Assembly (NCBI RefSeq): GCF_033097365.1
Contig: NZ_AP028461.1
Location: 9,327,501-9,391,500, forward strand
DNA length: 64,000 nucleotides
Direction of reading: 5' to 3'
Origin: Actinoplanes sichuanensis
GTDB lineage: Bacteria; Actinomycetota; Actinomycetes; Mycobacteriales; Micromonosporaceae
The position numbers and the translations under genes are program-made. Of the stretch, positions 55,165-63,175 are shown piece by piece. Positions within the stretch are counted from its first letter, which is position 1; the number at the start of each line of letters is the position of its first letter. The notes under the pieces were generated by a model. That model made no database searches and was not told the DNA's origin. It saw only the letters and a program-made list of their open reading frames with translations.

Positions 55165-57656
55165 TCATCGATGTTCCCGAGCTGTCGCTGGTGACCCTGG
55201 TCGGCATCTCCGGCTCCGGCAAGTCGACCTTCGCCCGTACCCATTGGAAGCCGACCCAGGTGCTGTCCTCGGACTTCTTCCGTGGTCTGGTCGCCGACGA
55301 CGAGAACGACCAGTCCGCCTCGGCCGACGCCTTCGAGGTGCTGCACTACGTGGCGGGCAAGCGGCTCGCGGCCGGCCGGCTCACCGTGGTCGACGCCACC
55401 AACCTGCAGTCGCACGCCCGTGCGGGCCTGGTCAAGGTGGCCCGCGAGCACGACGTGCTGCCGGTGGCGATCGTCCTGGACGTGCCGGAGTCGCTGGCCT
55501 GGGAGCGCACCGAGGCGCGCGAGGACCGCACCTTCGGCCGTCAGGTCCTCACCCGGATGCACCGTGACCTGCGGCGTTCTCTCAACCAGCTGGCCAAGGA
55601 GGGCTTCCGCAAGATCCACGTACTGCGCGGGGTGGACGAGATCGCGGCGGCCGAGATCCGCTACGAGAAGCTCTTCAACGACCGTAAGGACGAGCACGGG
55701 CCGTTCGACGTCATCGGTGACATCCACGGCTGCCGCGCCGAGCTGGAGTCGCTGCTGACCAAGCTCGGCTGGGAGCTGATCCGCGACGAACGGGATCGGC
55801 CGGTGGACGCGGTCCACCCCGAGGAGCGCAAGGCGGTCTTCGTCGGTGACCTGGTCGACCGTGGTCCGGACTCGCCTGGCGTGCTGCGCCTGGTGATGGG
55901 CATGGTGGCGGCCGGCCACGCGATCTGTGTGCCCGGTAACCACGAGCAGAAGCTGGCTCGCAAGCTGAGCGGGCGCAACGTGCAGCTCACCCATGGGCTG
56001 CCGGAGACGCTGGAGCAGCTGGACGCCGAGGACCCGGCCTTCGTCGCCGAGGTGCGCACCTTCATCGACGGGCTGGTCAGCCACTACGTGCTGGACGACG
56101 GCAAGCTGGTGGTGGCGCACGCCGGGCTGAAGGAGGCGTACCACGGCCGGGCCTCCGGTCGGGTGCGCAGTTTCGCGCTCTACGGCGAGACCACGGGCGA
56201 GACCGACGAGTACGGCCTGCCGGTCCGCTACCCGTGGGCGCGCGACTACCGCGGTTCCGCGGCTGTCGTCTACGGCCACGTCCCCACCCCACAGCCGGAG
56301 TGGATCAACAACACCATCTGTCTGGACACCGGTTGTGTCTTCGGGGGTGCGCTGACCGCGCTGCGCTGGCCGTCCCGCGAGATCGTGGCGGTCCCGGCGG
56401 CGAAGGAGTACTACGCCCCGGTGCGTCCGTTCGCCGCGGTCGCGAGCAAGCCGGACAGCGGGCTCGACATCGCGGACGTCATCGGACGACGGCACATCGA
56501 GTACGGGTACGGCCAGACCACCGTCCCGGCCGAGAACGCCGCCGCCGCGCTGGAGGTGATGGGCCGGTTCTCGGTCGACCCGGAGAACCTGGTCTGGCTC
56601 CCGCCCACGATGGCTCCGTGCACGAGCTCGACGGTGGAGGGCTACCTGGAGCACCCGTCGTCCGCCTTCGCCGATCTACGGAGCGCCGGGGTGGACCGGG
56701 TGGTGTGTGAGGAGAAGCACATGGGCTCCCGGGCCGTGGTGCGGGTCTCCGCCTCCGGCGCCGGCGACGCGATCTGGACCCGGACCGGCCGGCCGTTCTT
56801 CGGTCCGGAGCTGGACGAGCCGCTGCTGGCCCGGGTACGCGCCGCGGTCGCCCCGATCCTGACCGAGCTGGCGACCGACTGGCTGCTCATCGACGCCGAG
56901 CTGCTGCCGTGGTCGGCCAAGGCGGGCAGCCTGATCCGGGACCACTACGCCGGAGTGGGCGCCGCCGGTCGGTCGGCCCTGCCCGCGGCGCTGTCGGTGC
57001 TGGAGCGGGTGGCCGGGCGCGGCCTCGATGTGGGCGAACTACGGGATCGGCTGGAACTGCGGGCGGCCGAGATCGACGGCTACTCGGCGGCGTACCGGTC
57101 CTACGTGCGGCCGACGGACGGGCTCACCGGAGTCACGCTCGCCCCGTTCGTGTTCCTGGCCGGCGCCGGTGTCTCGTACGCCGAAAAGGATCATGATTGG
57201 CACCTCGCTCTTGCCGACCGGCTGGTGGCGGCCGACCCGGAGCTCTTCACCCCGACCCGGCGGATGGTCGTGGACCTGGCCGACCCGGTGTCGGAGGCCG
57301 CCGCGACCGAGTGGTGGCTGACGCTGACCGGCGCGGGCGGCGAGGGCATGGTGGTCAAGCCGTGGTCCGGTCTCGCGGCGGTCGACGGGAAGGGTCGTCT
57401 CGTGCAGCCCGGCGTGAAGTGCCGTGGCCGTGAGTACCTGCGGATCATCTACGGGCCCGAGTACACCCGGCCGGAGCAGCTGGAACGTCTGCGGCAGCGA
57501 AACCTGGGCCGGAAGCGGTCGCTGGCGCTGCGTGAGCACGGACTCGGACTGGCGGCCCTGGACCGCCTGGCCGAGGGCGCCCCGGCGTGGCGGGTGCACG
57601 AGCTGGTCTTCGCCATCCTGGCCGCCGAATCGGAGCCGGTCGACCCCCGACTGTGA
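55161..57656 (+). CDS. pnkp: Polynucleotide kinase-phosphatase-ligase Pnkp
   Basis: This 831-aa three-domain RNA repair enzyme has an N-terminal kinase (P-loop GISGSGKST, residues 15-23), a central metallophosphatase (GDIHG at about 186, GDLVDRGPDS, GNHE), and a C-terminal adenylyltransferase with K519-x-x-G. It heals 5'-OH and 2',3'-cyclic phosphate ends and, with Hen1, seals them. The length is near that of the Clostridium enzyme. It is translationally coupled to hen1. Confidence 0.97.
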   Translation: MIIDVPELSLVTLVGISGSGKSTFARTHWKPTQVLSSDFFRGLVADDENDQSASADAFEVLHYVAGKRLAAGRLTVVDATNLQSHARAGLVKVAREHDVLPVAIVLDVPESLAWERTEAREDRTFGRQVLTRMHRDLRRSLNQLAKEGFRKIHVLRGVDEIAAAEIRYEKLFNDRKDEHGPFDVIGDIHGCRAELESLLTKLGWELIRDERDRPVDAVHPEERKAVFVGDLVDRGPDSPGVLRLVMGMVAAGHAICVPGNHEQKLARKLSGRNVQLTHGLPETLEQLDAEDPAFVAEVRTFIDGLVSHYVLDDGKLVVAHAGLKEAYHGRASGRVRSFALYGETTGETDEYGLPVRYPWARDYRGSAAVVYGHVPTPQPEWINNTICLDTGCVFGGALTALRWPSREIVAVPAAKEYYAPVRPFAAVASKPDSGLDIADVIGRRHIEYGYGQTTVPAENAAAALEVMGRFSVDPENLVWLPPTMAPCTSSTVEGYLEHPSSAFADLRSAGVDRVVCEEKHMGSRAVVRVSASGAGDAIWTRTGRPFFGPELDEPLLARVRAAVAPILTELATDWLLIDAELLPWSAKAGSLIRDHYAGVGAAGRSALPAALSVLERVAGRGLDVGELRDRLELRAAEIDGYSAAYRSYVRPTDGLTGVTLAPFVFLAGAGVSYAEKDHDWHLALADRLVAADPELFTPTRRMVVDLADPVSEAAATEWWLTLTGAGGEGMVVKPWSGLAAVDGKGRLVQPGVKCRGREYLRIIYGPEYTRPEQLERLRQRNLGRKRSLALREHGLGLAALDRLAEGAPAWRVHELVFAILAAESEPVDPRL

Positions 57657-57731
57657 CCGCCGGGTCACATCTTGGAGTGCACAGCATTCATACAGGTACC
57701 GGCCTCGGATCGGCCGGTACCCTGGCTCCTC

Positions 57732-58760
57732 GTGGACATGCATGCGCTCACCGAGACGCTCGCCCTGAACCCCCTGGACCCGAAGGACCTGCTCAGTGCC
57801 TTCGGGCTCCCGGGGGTGCTGGCCATCCTCTTCGCGGAGACCGGCCTGCTGGTCGGCTTCTTCTTCCCGGGTGACTCCCTGCTGTTCCTGGCGGGTGTGG
57901 CCGCCTCCGAGGTGGCCAACTCGATCTTCGGCGAGGGCGCGCAGCTGTCCATCGTCGGCTTGCTGATCGGCGCGCCCATCTGTGCCATCGTCGGCGCGCA
58001 GCTGGGGCACTGGCTGGGCGCGAAGTACGGGCGACGGATGTTCGACAAGCCCGAGTCGAAGCTCTTCAAGAAGGAGTACGTCGAGAAGGCGGAGTACTAC
58101 TTCGAGAAGTTCGGCCCGGCCAAGGCGGTGGTGCTGGCCCGGTTCATCCCGATCGTGCGGACGTTCCTCAACCCGGTCGCCGGCACCCTCGGCATGCCGG
58201 CGAAGCAGTTCTTCGTGTGGAACGTGGTCGGCGCGATCCTCTGGACCGACGGCATCATCCTGATCGGCTACCTGCTGGCCGAGCAGATCTACGCCGCCAT
58301 CGGCGACAAGATCGACCGCTACATCCTGCCGGTGGTCGTGCTGATCGTGCTGATCTCGGTGCTGCCGATCCTGATCGAGATCCTCCGCGAGCGGAAGGCC
58401 AAGAAGCGCGGCCTGAAGACGGCCGACCCGGCCACCGCGATCGGCGTCGTGGCCGCGGCCAGCGTCGTCGGCCTGGCCGATGCCGCCCGCGAGGAGTACC
58501 ACGAGCACTTCGATCACGATCAAAACCCGCAGAGCCACAACCAGCAGCAGGGGTACGGCCACCAGCAGGGCTACGGCCAGCAGGAGTACGGCCGGCAGCC
58601 CGGATACGGGCAGCAGCCGGGATACGGGCAGCAGCCGCAGTACCAGGACCCGCAGCAGCCGGCCTACCCGCAGCAGGGGCACCACCCGACCCCGCAGAGC
58701 TACCCGCCGCAGCAGCAGTACCCGCCGCAGCCTCCGCAGGACTACCCGCGGAACTACTGA
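57732..58760 (+). CDS. DedA-family membrane protein with Gln/Pro/Tyr-rich tail
   Basis: This 342-aa protein has a DedA core (FGLPGVLAILFAETGLLVGF, FFPGDSLLF, FIPIVRTFLNPVAGT) with about six helices, as in the undecaprenyl-phosphate or phospholipid flippase superfamily. A cytoplasmic tail of about 85 residues is made of repeated QQGYGQQ/PGYGQQ units. The start is GTG with TACCCT eight bases upstream, a leaderless pattern. A strong terminator follows. Confidence 0.9.
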   Translation: MDMHALTETLALNPLDPKDLLSAFGLPGVLAILFAETGLLVGFFFPGDSLLFLAGVAASEVANSIFGEGAQLSIVGLLIGAPICAIVGAQLGHWLGAKYGRRMFDKPESKLFKKEYVEKAEYYFEKFGPAKAVVLARFIPIVRTFLNPVAGTLGMPAKQFFVWNVVGAILWTDGIILIGYLLAEQIYAAIGDKIDRYILPVVVLIVLISVLPILIEILRERKAKKRGLKTADPATAIGVVAAASVVGLADAAREEYHEHFDHDQNPQSHNQQQGYGHQQGYGQQEYGRQPGYGQQPGYGQQPQYQDPQQPAYPQQGHHPTPQSYPPQQQYPPQPPQDYPRNY

Positions 58761-58762
58761 TC

Positions 58763-58805
58763 CGACACGAAAGGCCGGCCCGATGGGCCGGCCTTTTTCG
58801 TGTCG
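58763..58805. terminator. Bidirectional terminator
   Basis: A long stem, CGACACGAAAGGCCGGCCC (58763-58781) with the complement ending GGCCTTTTTCGTGTCG (58790-58805), closes on a short GAT loop. It serves the DedA gene and the convergent aldolase gene. Confidence 0.93.
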
Positions 58806-58809
58806 CGAA

Positions 58810-59484
58810 CTACACCCGAACGGTGGTCGACCCGGAAAGCTTCTCCAGGAATTCCTCCGGGCACTCCCGCAGGTTCTCCAACCGCCCGGCGGTCAGAGCC
58901 CGGTAGGTGAGCGACGCGGCCTCCTCCAGATTTCGGGCCCGCTTGTGCGCGAGCTCGACGGAGTCGCCCATCACCACGCACCCGTGCTGGCTGAGCACCA
59001 GGCAGTCGGTGCCGTCGGCGGCCATCGCGGCGGTCAGTGCGGCGAGTTCGGTGCCGCCCGGCAGCCGGAACGGCACGGTCGAGACCCGACGCAGGTAATA
59101 CGCGTGATCGGTGGTCACGATCCGGATGTGCTCCCCGACCGCGTCGAGTAGCAGCGCCGTCTGCGGGTGCAGGTGCACCACGGCGTTGACGTCCGGCCGG
59201 GCCCGGTAGAGGGCCAGGTGCAGAGCCAACTCACTGGTCGGCTCGGTCCGTGACGGCGGGGCGGCGCCGACGGTGGCGGGGGCCCCGTCGGAGATCCGCA
59301 CCGCGGTGAAGTCCTTGCGACTGAGTCGTTCCAGCCACGTTCCGCTCGCGGTCACCCAGATGGCGTCCTCGTCGGGAATACGGGCGGACAGATTGCCGCC
59401 CGATCCACAAACGAGGCCCGCCTGCACCACGTCGTAACCCACGTGCGCGAGCTGGTCACGCAGGTCACCGGGGACGTAGTTCAC
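58810..59484 (-). CDS. Class II aldolase/adducin-family protein
   Basis: This 224-aa protein of the FucA/AraD fold has GNLSARIPD, the PTSELALHLALY motif with its active Glu, metal His in VVHLHPQTA, and LSQHGCVVMG. These enzymes are zinc aldolases or epimerases of sugar phosphates; the substrate is not clear. It is downstream of an ArsR-family repressor with an inverted repeat in the gap. Confidence 0.88.
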   Translation of the reverse strand: MNYVPGDLRDQLAHVGYDVVQAGLVCGSGGNLSARIPDEDAIWVTASGTWLERLSRKDFTAVRISDGAPATVGAAPPSRTEPTSELALHLALYRARPDVNAVVHLHPQTALLLDAVGEHIRIVTTDHAYYLRRVSTVPFRLPGGTELAALTAAMAADGTDCLVLSQHGCVVMGDSVELAHKRARNLEEAASLTYRALTAGRLENLRECPEEFLEKLSGSTTVRV

Positions 59485-59531
59485 CCGTTCCTCCTCAGGT
59501 CCGCCGGCCCGTCCGTGGGCCGGGGTCCTCC

Positions 59532-59568
59532 GCCTGGCGTCACGCCCCCATAGTCAATGACGCCAGGC
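59532..59568. promoter_or_regulatory. Inverted repeat between arsR-type gene and aldolase
   Basis: The arms GCCTGGCGTCA (59532-59542) and TGACGCCAGGC (59558-59568) are perfect 11-bp complements 15 bp apart. Being 48 bp upstream of the aldolase start and 28 bp after the regulator stop, it may be an operator or a terminator. No T-run is present, which favours the operator reading. Confidence 0.5.
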
Positions 59569-59596
59569 ATTACCGCGGTACCGAAGCCGTCAGACT

Positions 59597-59974
59597 TCAG
59601 CGGGCCTTCTTGGTGGCCCGCTTCCGCGGCGGGGTCAGCAGGTCGGCGATGGTGGCGATGGCCGTCGGCACCAGCCGGTAGTACGCCCACACACCCCGCT
59701 TCTCCCGCTCCAGCAGACCCGCCTCGGTCAGGATCCGCAGGTGGTGACTCACGGTCGGCTGCGAGAGGCCCAGGGGGGCCGTCAGGTCGCAGACGCACGC
59801 CTCACCGTCCGTCGCGGACTGAATGAGGCTCAACAGGCGTAGCCGGGCCGGGTCGGCGAGCGCCTTGAGCACTCCCGCCAGGCGCTCAGCGTCAGCGCGT
59901 TCAATAGGCTCACCGGCAAGCGGCGAGATTTGAGGCATGGACATTTCCGCCAACGCAGTTCCCACGATCTCCAT
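59597..59974 (-). CDS. ArsR/SmtB-family repressor
   Basis: This is a 125-aa winged-helix regulator (LAGVLKALADPARLRLLSLI, LGLSQPTVSHHLRILTEAGL) with a CVC pair (GEACVCDLT) at the alpha-3 helix, typical of arsenite- or metal-sensing ArsR proteins. Two nearer ATGs at 59944 and 59938 would shorten the N-terminus. A candidate operator TCCTGC/GCAGGA (59998-60015) lies just upstream. No arsenic export gene is adjacent. Confidence 0.87.
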   Translation of the reverse strand: MEIVGTALAEMSMPQISPLAGEPIERADAERLAGVLKALADPARLRLLSLIQSATDGEACVCDLTAPLGLSQPTVSHHLRILTEAGLLEREKRGVWAYYRLVPTAIATIADLLTPPRKRATKKAR

Positions 59975-60031
59975 CCTTCCACCAACTGCATCGATTCTCC
60001 TGCATGTGAGCAGGAACGAACCGGCTAACTT

Positions 60032-60400
60032 TCAGGCCGTAAGGCCGACATCGATCGCCGAGTCGGTCGACCGGACACCCTCATCCGGGTCGACCGTTCG
60101 CGCGACTACGACTTCGGTCTCTGCCTCCTGCAACGCCTCAGCCGCCATCTGGTCGCTACCCATCCGTGTCGAGGTCTCGATCCCCGCCATCGGAGTGAGG
60201 CCGACCACATTGTCAATTCGTCGATTTGTTCGCCAGACAGATCCTCGACGATGACTCGCCACTGAACGCGTCGAGACCATCACGCCACACTGCGCGATCA
60301 CCAGTTCGTCCACACCCCCACGACCCGATGAAAGCACGGCGCCACGCTGCGCGACGGACAATTCAGTGATGAATTTACCCAGGTCGTGCCGTGCTCTCAT
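60032..60400 (-). CDS. Hypothetical protein
   Basis: This 122-aa protein (RARHDLGKFITELSVAQRGA, VVARTVDPDEGVRSTDSAID) has no recognised family. ATG at 60400 has TACGCT seven bases upstream, the leaderless pattern. Third-codon GC is lower than in neighbours, so it may be recently acquired or weakly selected, but the promoter supports a real gene. Confidence 0.55.
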   Translation of the reverse strand: MRARHDLGKFITELSVAQRGAVLSSGRGGVDELVIAQCGVMVSTRSVASHRRGSVWRTNRRIDNVVGLTPMAGIETSTRMGSDQMAAEALQEAETEVVVARTVDPDEGVRSTDSAIDVGLTA

Positions 60401-60771
60401 GACATCGAGCGTACTGGCTGTACGGAAACCGGAATCTTTCGCCCCGGCAGGACGGAACGGAACTATTGACGCGGGACTTTGGGGGCTTCTGTAAACAAGG
60501 TTTACCGATTGGCCATCTGATCTCGCCTCTTCCTCGGAGCATAGATGCTGCTCAAAGCAGTTACCGTCGGTACGCTACCCCCGCCACCCTCAGGATCACC
60601 TGGTGGTCGCGCTGTGAAGAGCCTGTGAAGGCACCAAATCACGTTTGTCCGTACGGGCGAAAACACCCACCGTCCGGCCGATCTCGATCTATCCGGACAG
60701 CCGATCGAGTGACAGTGCCAGAAACGGACCGTACCCGTTCGAGTGACCCACAGTCGTCGATACGGAACCGC
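60401..60771. other. Non-coding gap
   Basis: This 371-bp gap with relatively low GC for the window has no convincing ORF. The left part would hold the promoter of the gene at 60400. No riboswitch or terminator could be identified. Confidence 0.5.
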
Positions 60772-61461
60772 TCACTCGTTCGGTCGTGACCAGAACTCGT
60801 CTTCTGGGTTCGACGTGGACTTCGGCGACAAGGCCGGATCTGAGAACTGATCGGGTTCGGACCCGCCGGTAACAAAAGGGTTCGTTTGTGGTTTGGCCCA
60901 CTCGGGTGACCCAGAATGGCCGAAGAACTCGCTCGGTGCGGTCAGCACCAGGATGCCCACCGTCAGGTAGGCCAACACCTGCGCGGCGGCCATGATGACG
61001 TTGAGAACGATCCACCCGTTCGGGTACGCCGAGTTCAGCGCCTCACTCAACGTGCCCGGAGCCGCCTCACCGGCCCGCTGGGCGGCCAGGATCGCCAGCG
61101 TCCCGCACCCGGTGACCATGCCGAACACACACGCGCCGAGGGTGACCCAGCGGCCGAGTCGGCTGCCCCGCCGCAGCGCGACGCCCAACACCACGAACAG
61201 CGCGGTCATCAGCAGGGACAGCACCAGCGCCAGCGCGGCCACCAGCCACATCACGGCGATGAAGTTGTCCACGGTGTCCGAGGCGGGGGCGGCGTCACGC
61301 AGCCGACCGGCCACGCCCGGTGTCACCGCGATCATGCCGATCGCATAGGTCAGGCCGGCTGCCGCCATGGCCCAGAGCAGGGCGACCGCCGTGGCGACGG
61401 AGACCGGCCGGCGTGCGGCAGGCGGTGCGGCGACGATCGGCGGCTGGACGGCGTAGGACAT
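60772..61461 (-). CDS. Four-helix membrane protein
   Basis: This 229-aa protein has four predicted helices (VATAVALLWAMAAAGLTYAI, VMWLVAALALVLSLLMTALF) and a C-terminal polar tail. It resembles its upstream neighbour at 61563 in layout but not clearly in sequence. ATG at 61461 has GGGAG upstream. Function unknown. Confidence 0.75.
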   Translation of the reverse strand: MSYAVQPPIVAAPPAARRPVSVATAVALLWAMAAAGLTYAIGMIAVTPGVAGRLRDAAPASDTVDNFIAVMWLVAALALVLSLLMTALFVVLGVALRRGSRLGRWVTLGACVFGMVTGCGTLAILAAQRAGEAAPGTLSEALNSAYPNGWIVLNVIMAAAQVLAYLTVGILVLTAPSEFFGHSGSPEWAKPQTNPFVTGGSEPDQFSDPALSPKSTSNPEDEFWSRPNE

Positions 61462-61562
61462 CGATGCTCCCGCTGGTTCGGCTGGCAAGAACCTATCGCG
61501 TGCGGGACCCCGAAAGTGGGCGGACCGGCCCACCCCGTACGGGCGGACCGGTCCGAAAGCGA

Positions 61563-62597
61563 TCAGGAAGGGTCAGTGGGCGGCCGGGGCGGCGGATTCT
61601 CCCCGCCCGGCGCCGGTGGCACCGGTGGGGTGCCCCACGGGTCGGAGGACGGCGGCGGTGCCCACGGGTCCGGCTGAGCGGGCGAGGCGGGCGGTGCACT
61701 GGGCGGCGGGGTGGCCGGCTCGCTCGCACCCGGATACGGCGGCAGGCCCGGCGCCGGCTCACCCGGTTGACCGTACTGCTGCGGCGATCCGAAGTGGCTG
61801 GGCGGCGGCGGGTATCCCGGCTGGCCGTAGGGTGCCTGCGGATAACCGGGCTGGCCCGGGTAACCAGGCTGGCCCGGGTAACCAGGCTGGCCCGGGTAAC
61901 CAGGCTGGCCCGGGTAACCAGGCTGGCCCGGGTAACCAGGCTGAGCCGGATAACCGGGCTGAGCCGGATAACCGGGCTGGCCCGGATAACCCGGGAAGGG
62001 CATCGCCGCGTTCCATGCCGGCGGCTTGCGGAACCACGCGTTCGAGGCCGGCACCGCCAGCAGGATGATCGCCCCGAGCAGACCGAGCACGGTCAGCACG
62101 GTGGAGATCATCAGCACCGGCTCATACCAGCCCGGCATCGCCTCGGCGACCCGCAGGTCGATCTGGGTGGAATCGATCCCGGTCTCGCCGGAGCCGCCGG
62201 CCGCGATGCCGCCCGCCGCGTTACCGCCCAGGCTGAGGACGTTGCAGCAGAGGCCCAGACCGGCGAAGACCCAGGTGACGATCCGGGATGCGTTCTTGCC
62301 GTGGTTGTTCAGGACCGCCAGAACGGTGATACCACCCGCGAGCAGCAGATAGATGACCGACATGAAGATCAGCACGACCCGCATGACCATCTCCAGGTCG
62401 GTGGCGGACTGCGCCTCACCGAGCGTGGTAGCGGCGTCCCGAGCGGCCTCGGCAGCGGTATTCATGGTCGCCAGCAACACGATCGCGTTGAGGACCTGCA
62501 TGGCGACGACTAGGTAGAGAAGACTCGATGAGATGGTCACCGATACCGGGCGACTCGGCGCCGCCGGGTTCGGAACCGGATATGCCGGTACGGTCAC
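61563..62597 (-). CDS. Four-helix membrane protein with PGYPGQ repeat tail
   Basis: This 344-aa protein has four helices in the first 195 residues ([40 protein letters not shown]) and a cytoplasmic or external tail of repeated [12 protein letters not shown] units, then a Pro-rich end. The helix plus PGY-tail layout is common in actinobacteria. Function unknown. It lies upstream of a similar membrane protein, so the two may be paralogues. Confidence 0.8.
   Translation of the reverse strand: MTVPAYPVPNPAAPSRPVSVTISSSLLYLVVAMQVLNAIVLLATMNTAAEAARDAATTLGEAQSATDLEMVMRVVLIFMSVIYLLLAGGITVLAVLNNHGKNASRIVTWVFAGLGLCCNVLSLGGNAAGGIAAGGSGETGIDSTQIDLRVAEAMPGWYEPVLMISTVLTVLGLLGAIILLAVPASNAWFRKPPAWNAAMPFPGYPGQPGYPAQPGYPAQPGYPGQPGYPGQPGYPGQPGYPGQPGYPGQPGYPQAPYGQPGYPPPPSHFGSPQQYGQPGEPAPGLPPYPGASEPATPPPSAPPASPAQPDPWAPPPSSDPWGTPPVPPAPGGENPPPRPPTDPS
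61838..61994. repeat. 18-bp tandem repeat coding PGYPGQ units
   Basis: Units of TAACCAGGCTGGCCCGGG (and close variants) are repeated about eight times in tandem inside the membrane-protein gene at 61563. The central units are identical, indicating recent slippage or conversion. Confidence 0.85.
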
Positions 62598-62936
62598 GCT
62601 GCCCTCCTATAGATCAATTCACGGTACTTGTCGGGGACCACATCGCGCGACCTGGCCTCACCGTTCGCGACGGTGTGGCAACATCAGGCAACGATGACCC
62701 CAAATGACCGCAAAACGTCGCCCTTTCGGGGGGCGACACGCCTGGACGAGGCCGCCTAGACTTCGATGCCGTGGCGTCCTCCTGGAAGCACAAGGCTCCA
62801 GCGGCACGCCGTGCCCGCACGAGTCGCCCGCCCCGCGCACACCTTCCCGGGGCCGAGGCAGACCGGCAGACGGCGCCACTCCGATTGCGCCGGCCGCGTG
62901 ACCACACCGCGGCCGCCCCAGACCTGACAAGGACCG
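62598..62936. other. Intergenic region with hairpin and promoter-like box
   Basis: A stem GTCGCCC (62717-62723) / GGGCGAC (62731-62737) is present. TAGACT (62757-62762) lies eight bases before a GTG at 62771, a leaderless-type promoter that may drive a small ORF or the gene at 62937. Confidence 0.45.
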
Positions 62937-62983
62937 GTGAGTCCCATGCCCCACGCCGACACCCTGGACGTCGTTCACCATGA
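62771..62983 (+). CDS. Possible small basic protein (doubtful)
   Basis: A 70-aa Arg/Ala/Pro-rich reading frame begins at a GTG placed eight bases after a TAGACT box. It overlaps the following gene by 47 bp in another frame. It could be a leaderless uORF rather than a functional protein. No family is recognised. Confidence 0.3.
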   Translation: MASSWKHKAPAARRARTSRPPRAHLPGAEADRQTAPLRLRRPRDHTAAAPDLTRTGESHAPRRHPGRRSP

Positions 62984-63122
62984 CGACACTCGGACCCGAT
63001 TCAAGGACGTCCGATATCAGCTCCATCGCAACGGCATACGGATCTGGTCCGCGGACGGCGAGCACGCCATCACGGACGTACTGATGACACAGGCCTACCG
63101 GCGGCGGTCGGCCGACAGATGA
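62937..63122 (+). CDS. Small hypothetical protein
   Basis: This 61-aa protein (TLDVVHHDDTRTRFKDVRYQ, HRNGIRIWSADGEHAITDVL) starts at GTG 62937 (AAGGA a few bases upstream) or ATG 62946. A strong terminator follows its stop. No family is recognised. Confidence 0.65.
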   Translation: MSPMPHADTLDVVHHDDTRTRFKDVRYQLHRNGIRIWSADGEHAITDVLMTQAYRRRSADR

Positions 63123-63124
63123 GC

Positions 63125-63156
63125 GAAGGGCCCCGGGTTTCCGCCCGGGGCCCTTC
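63125..63156. terminator. Bidirectional terminator
   Basis: A perfect 13-bp stem, GAAGGGCCCCGGG (63125-63137) / CCCGGGGCCCTTC (63144-63156), lies between the small gene and the convergent clpB. Confidence 0.92.
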
Positions 63157-63175
63157 TGCGTGATTACCGAGTCGG

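Noticed and set aside
61845..61990. CRISPR-like array at the 18-bp repeats
   Set aside because: The repeats are contiguous with no spacers and code for PGYPGQ.
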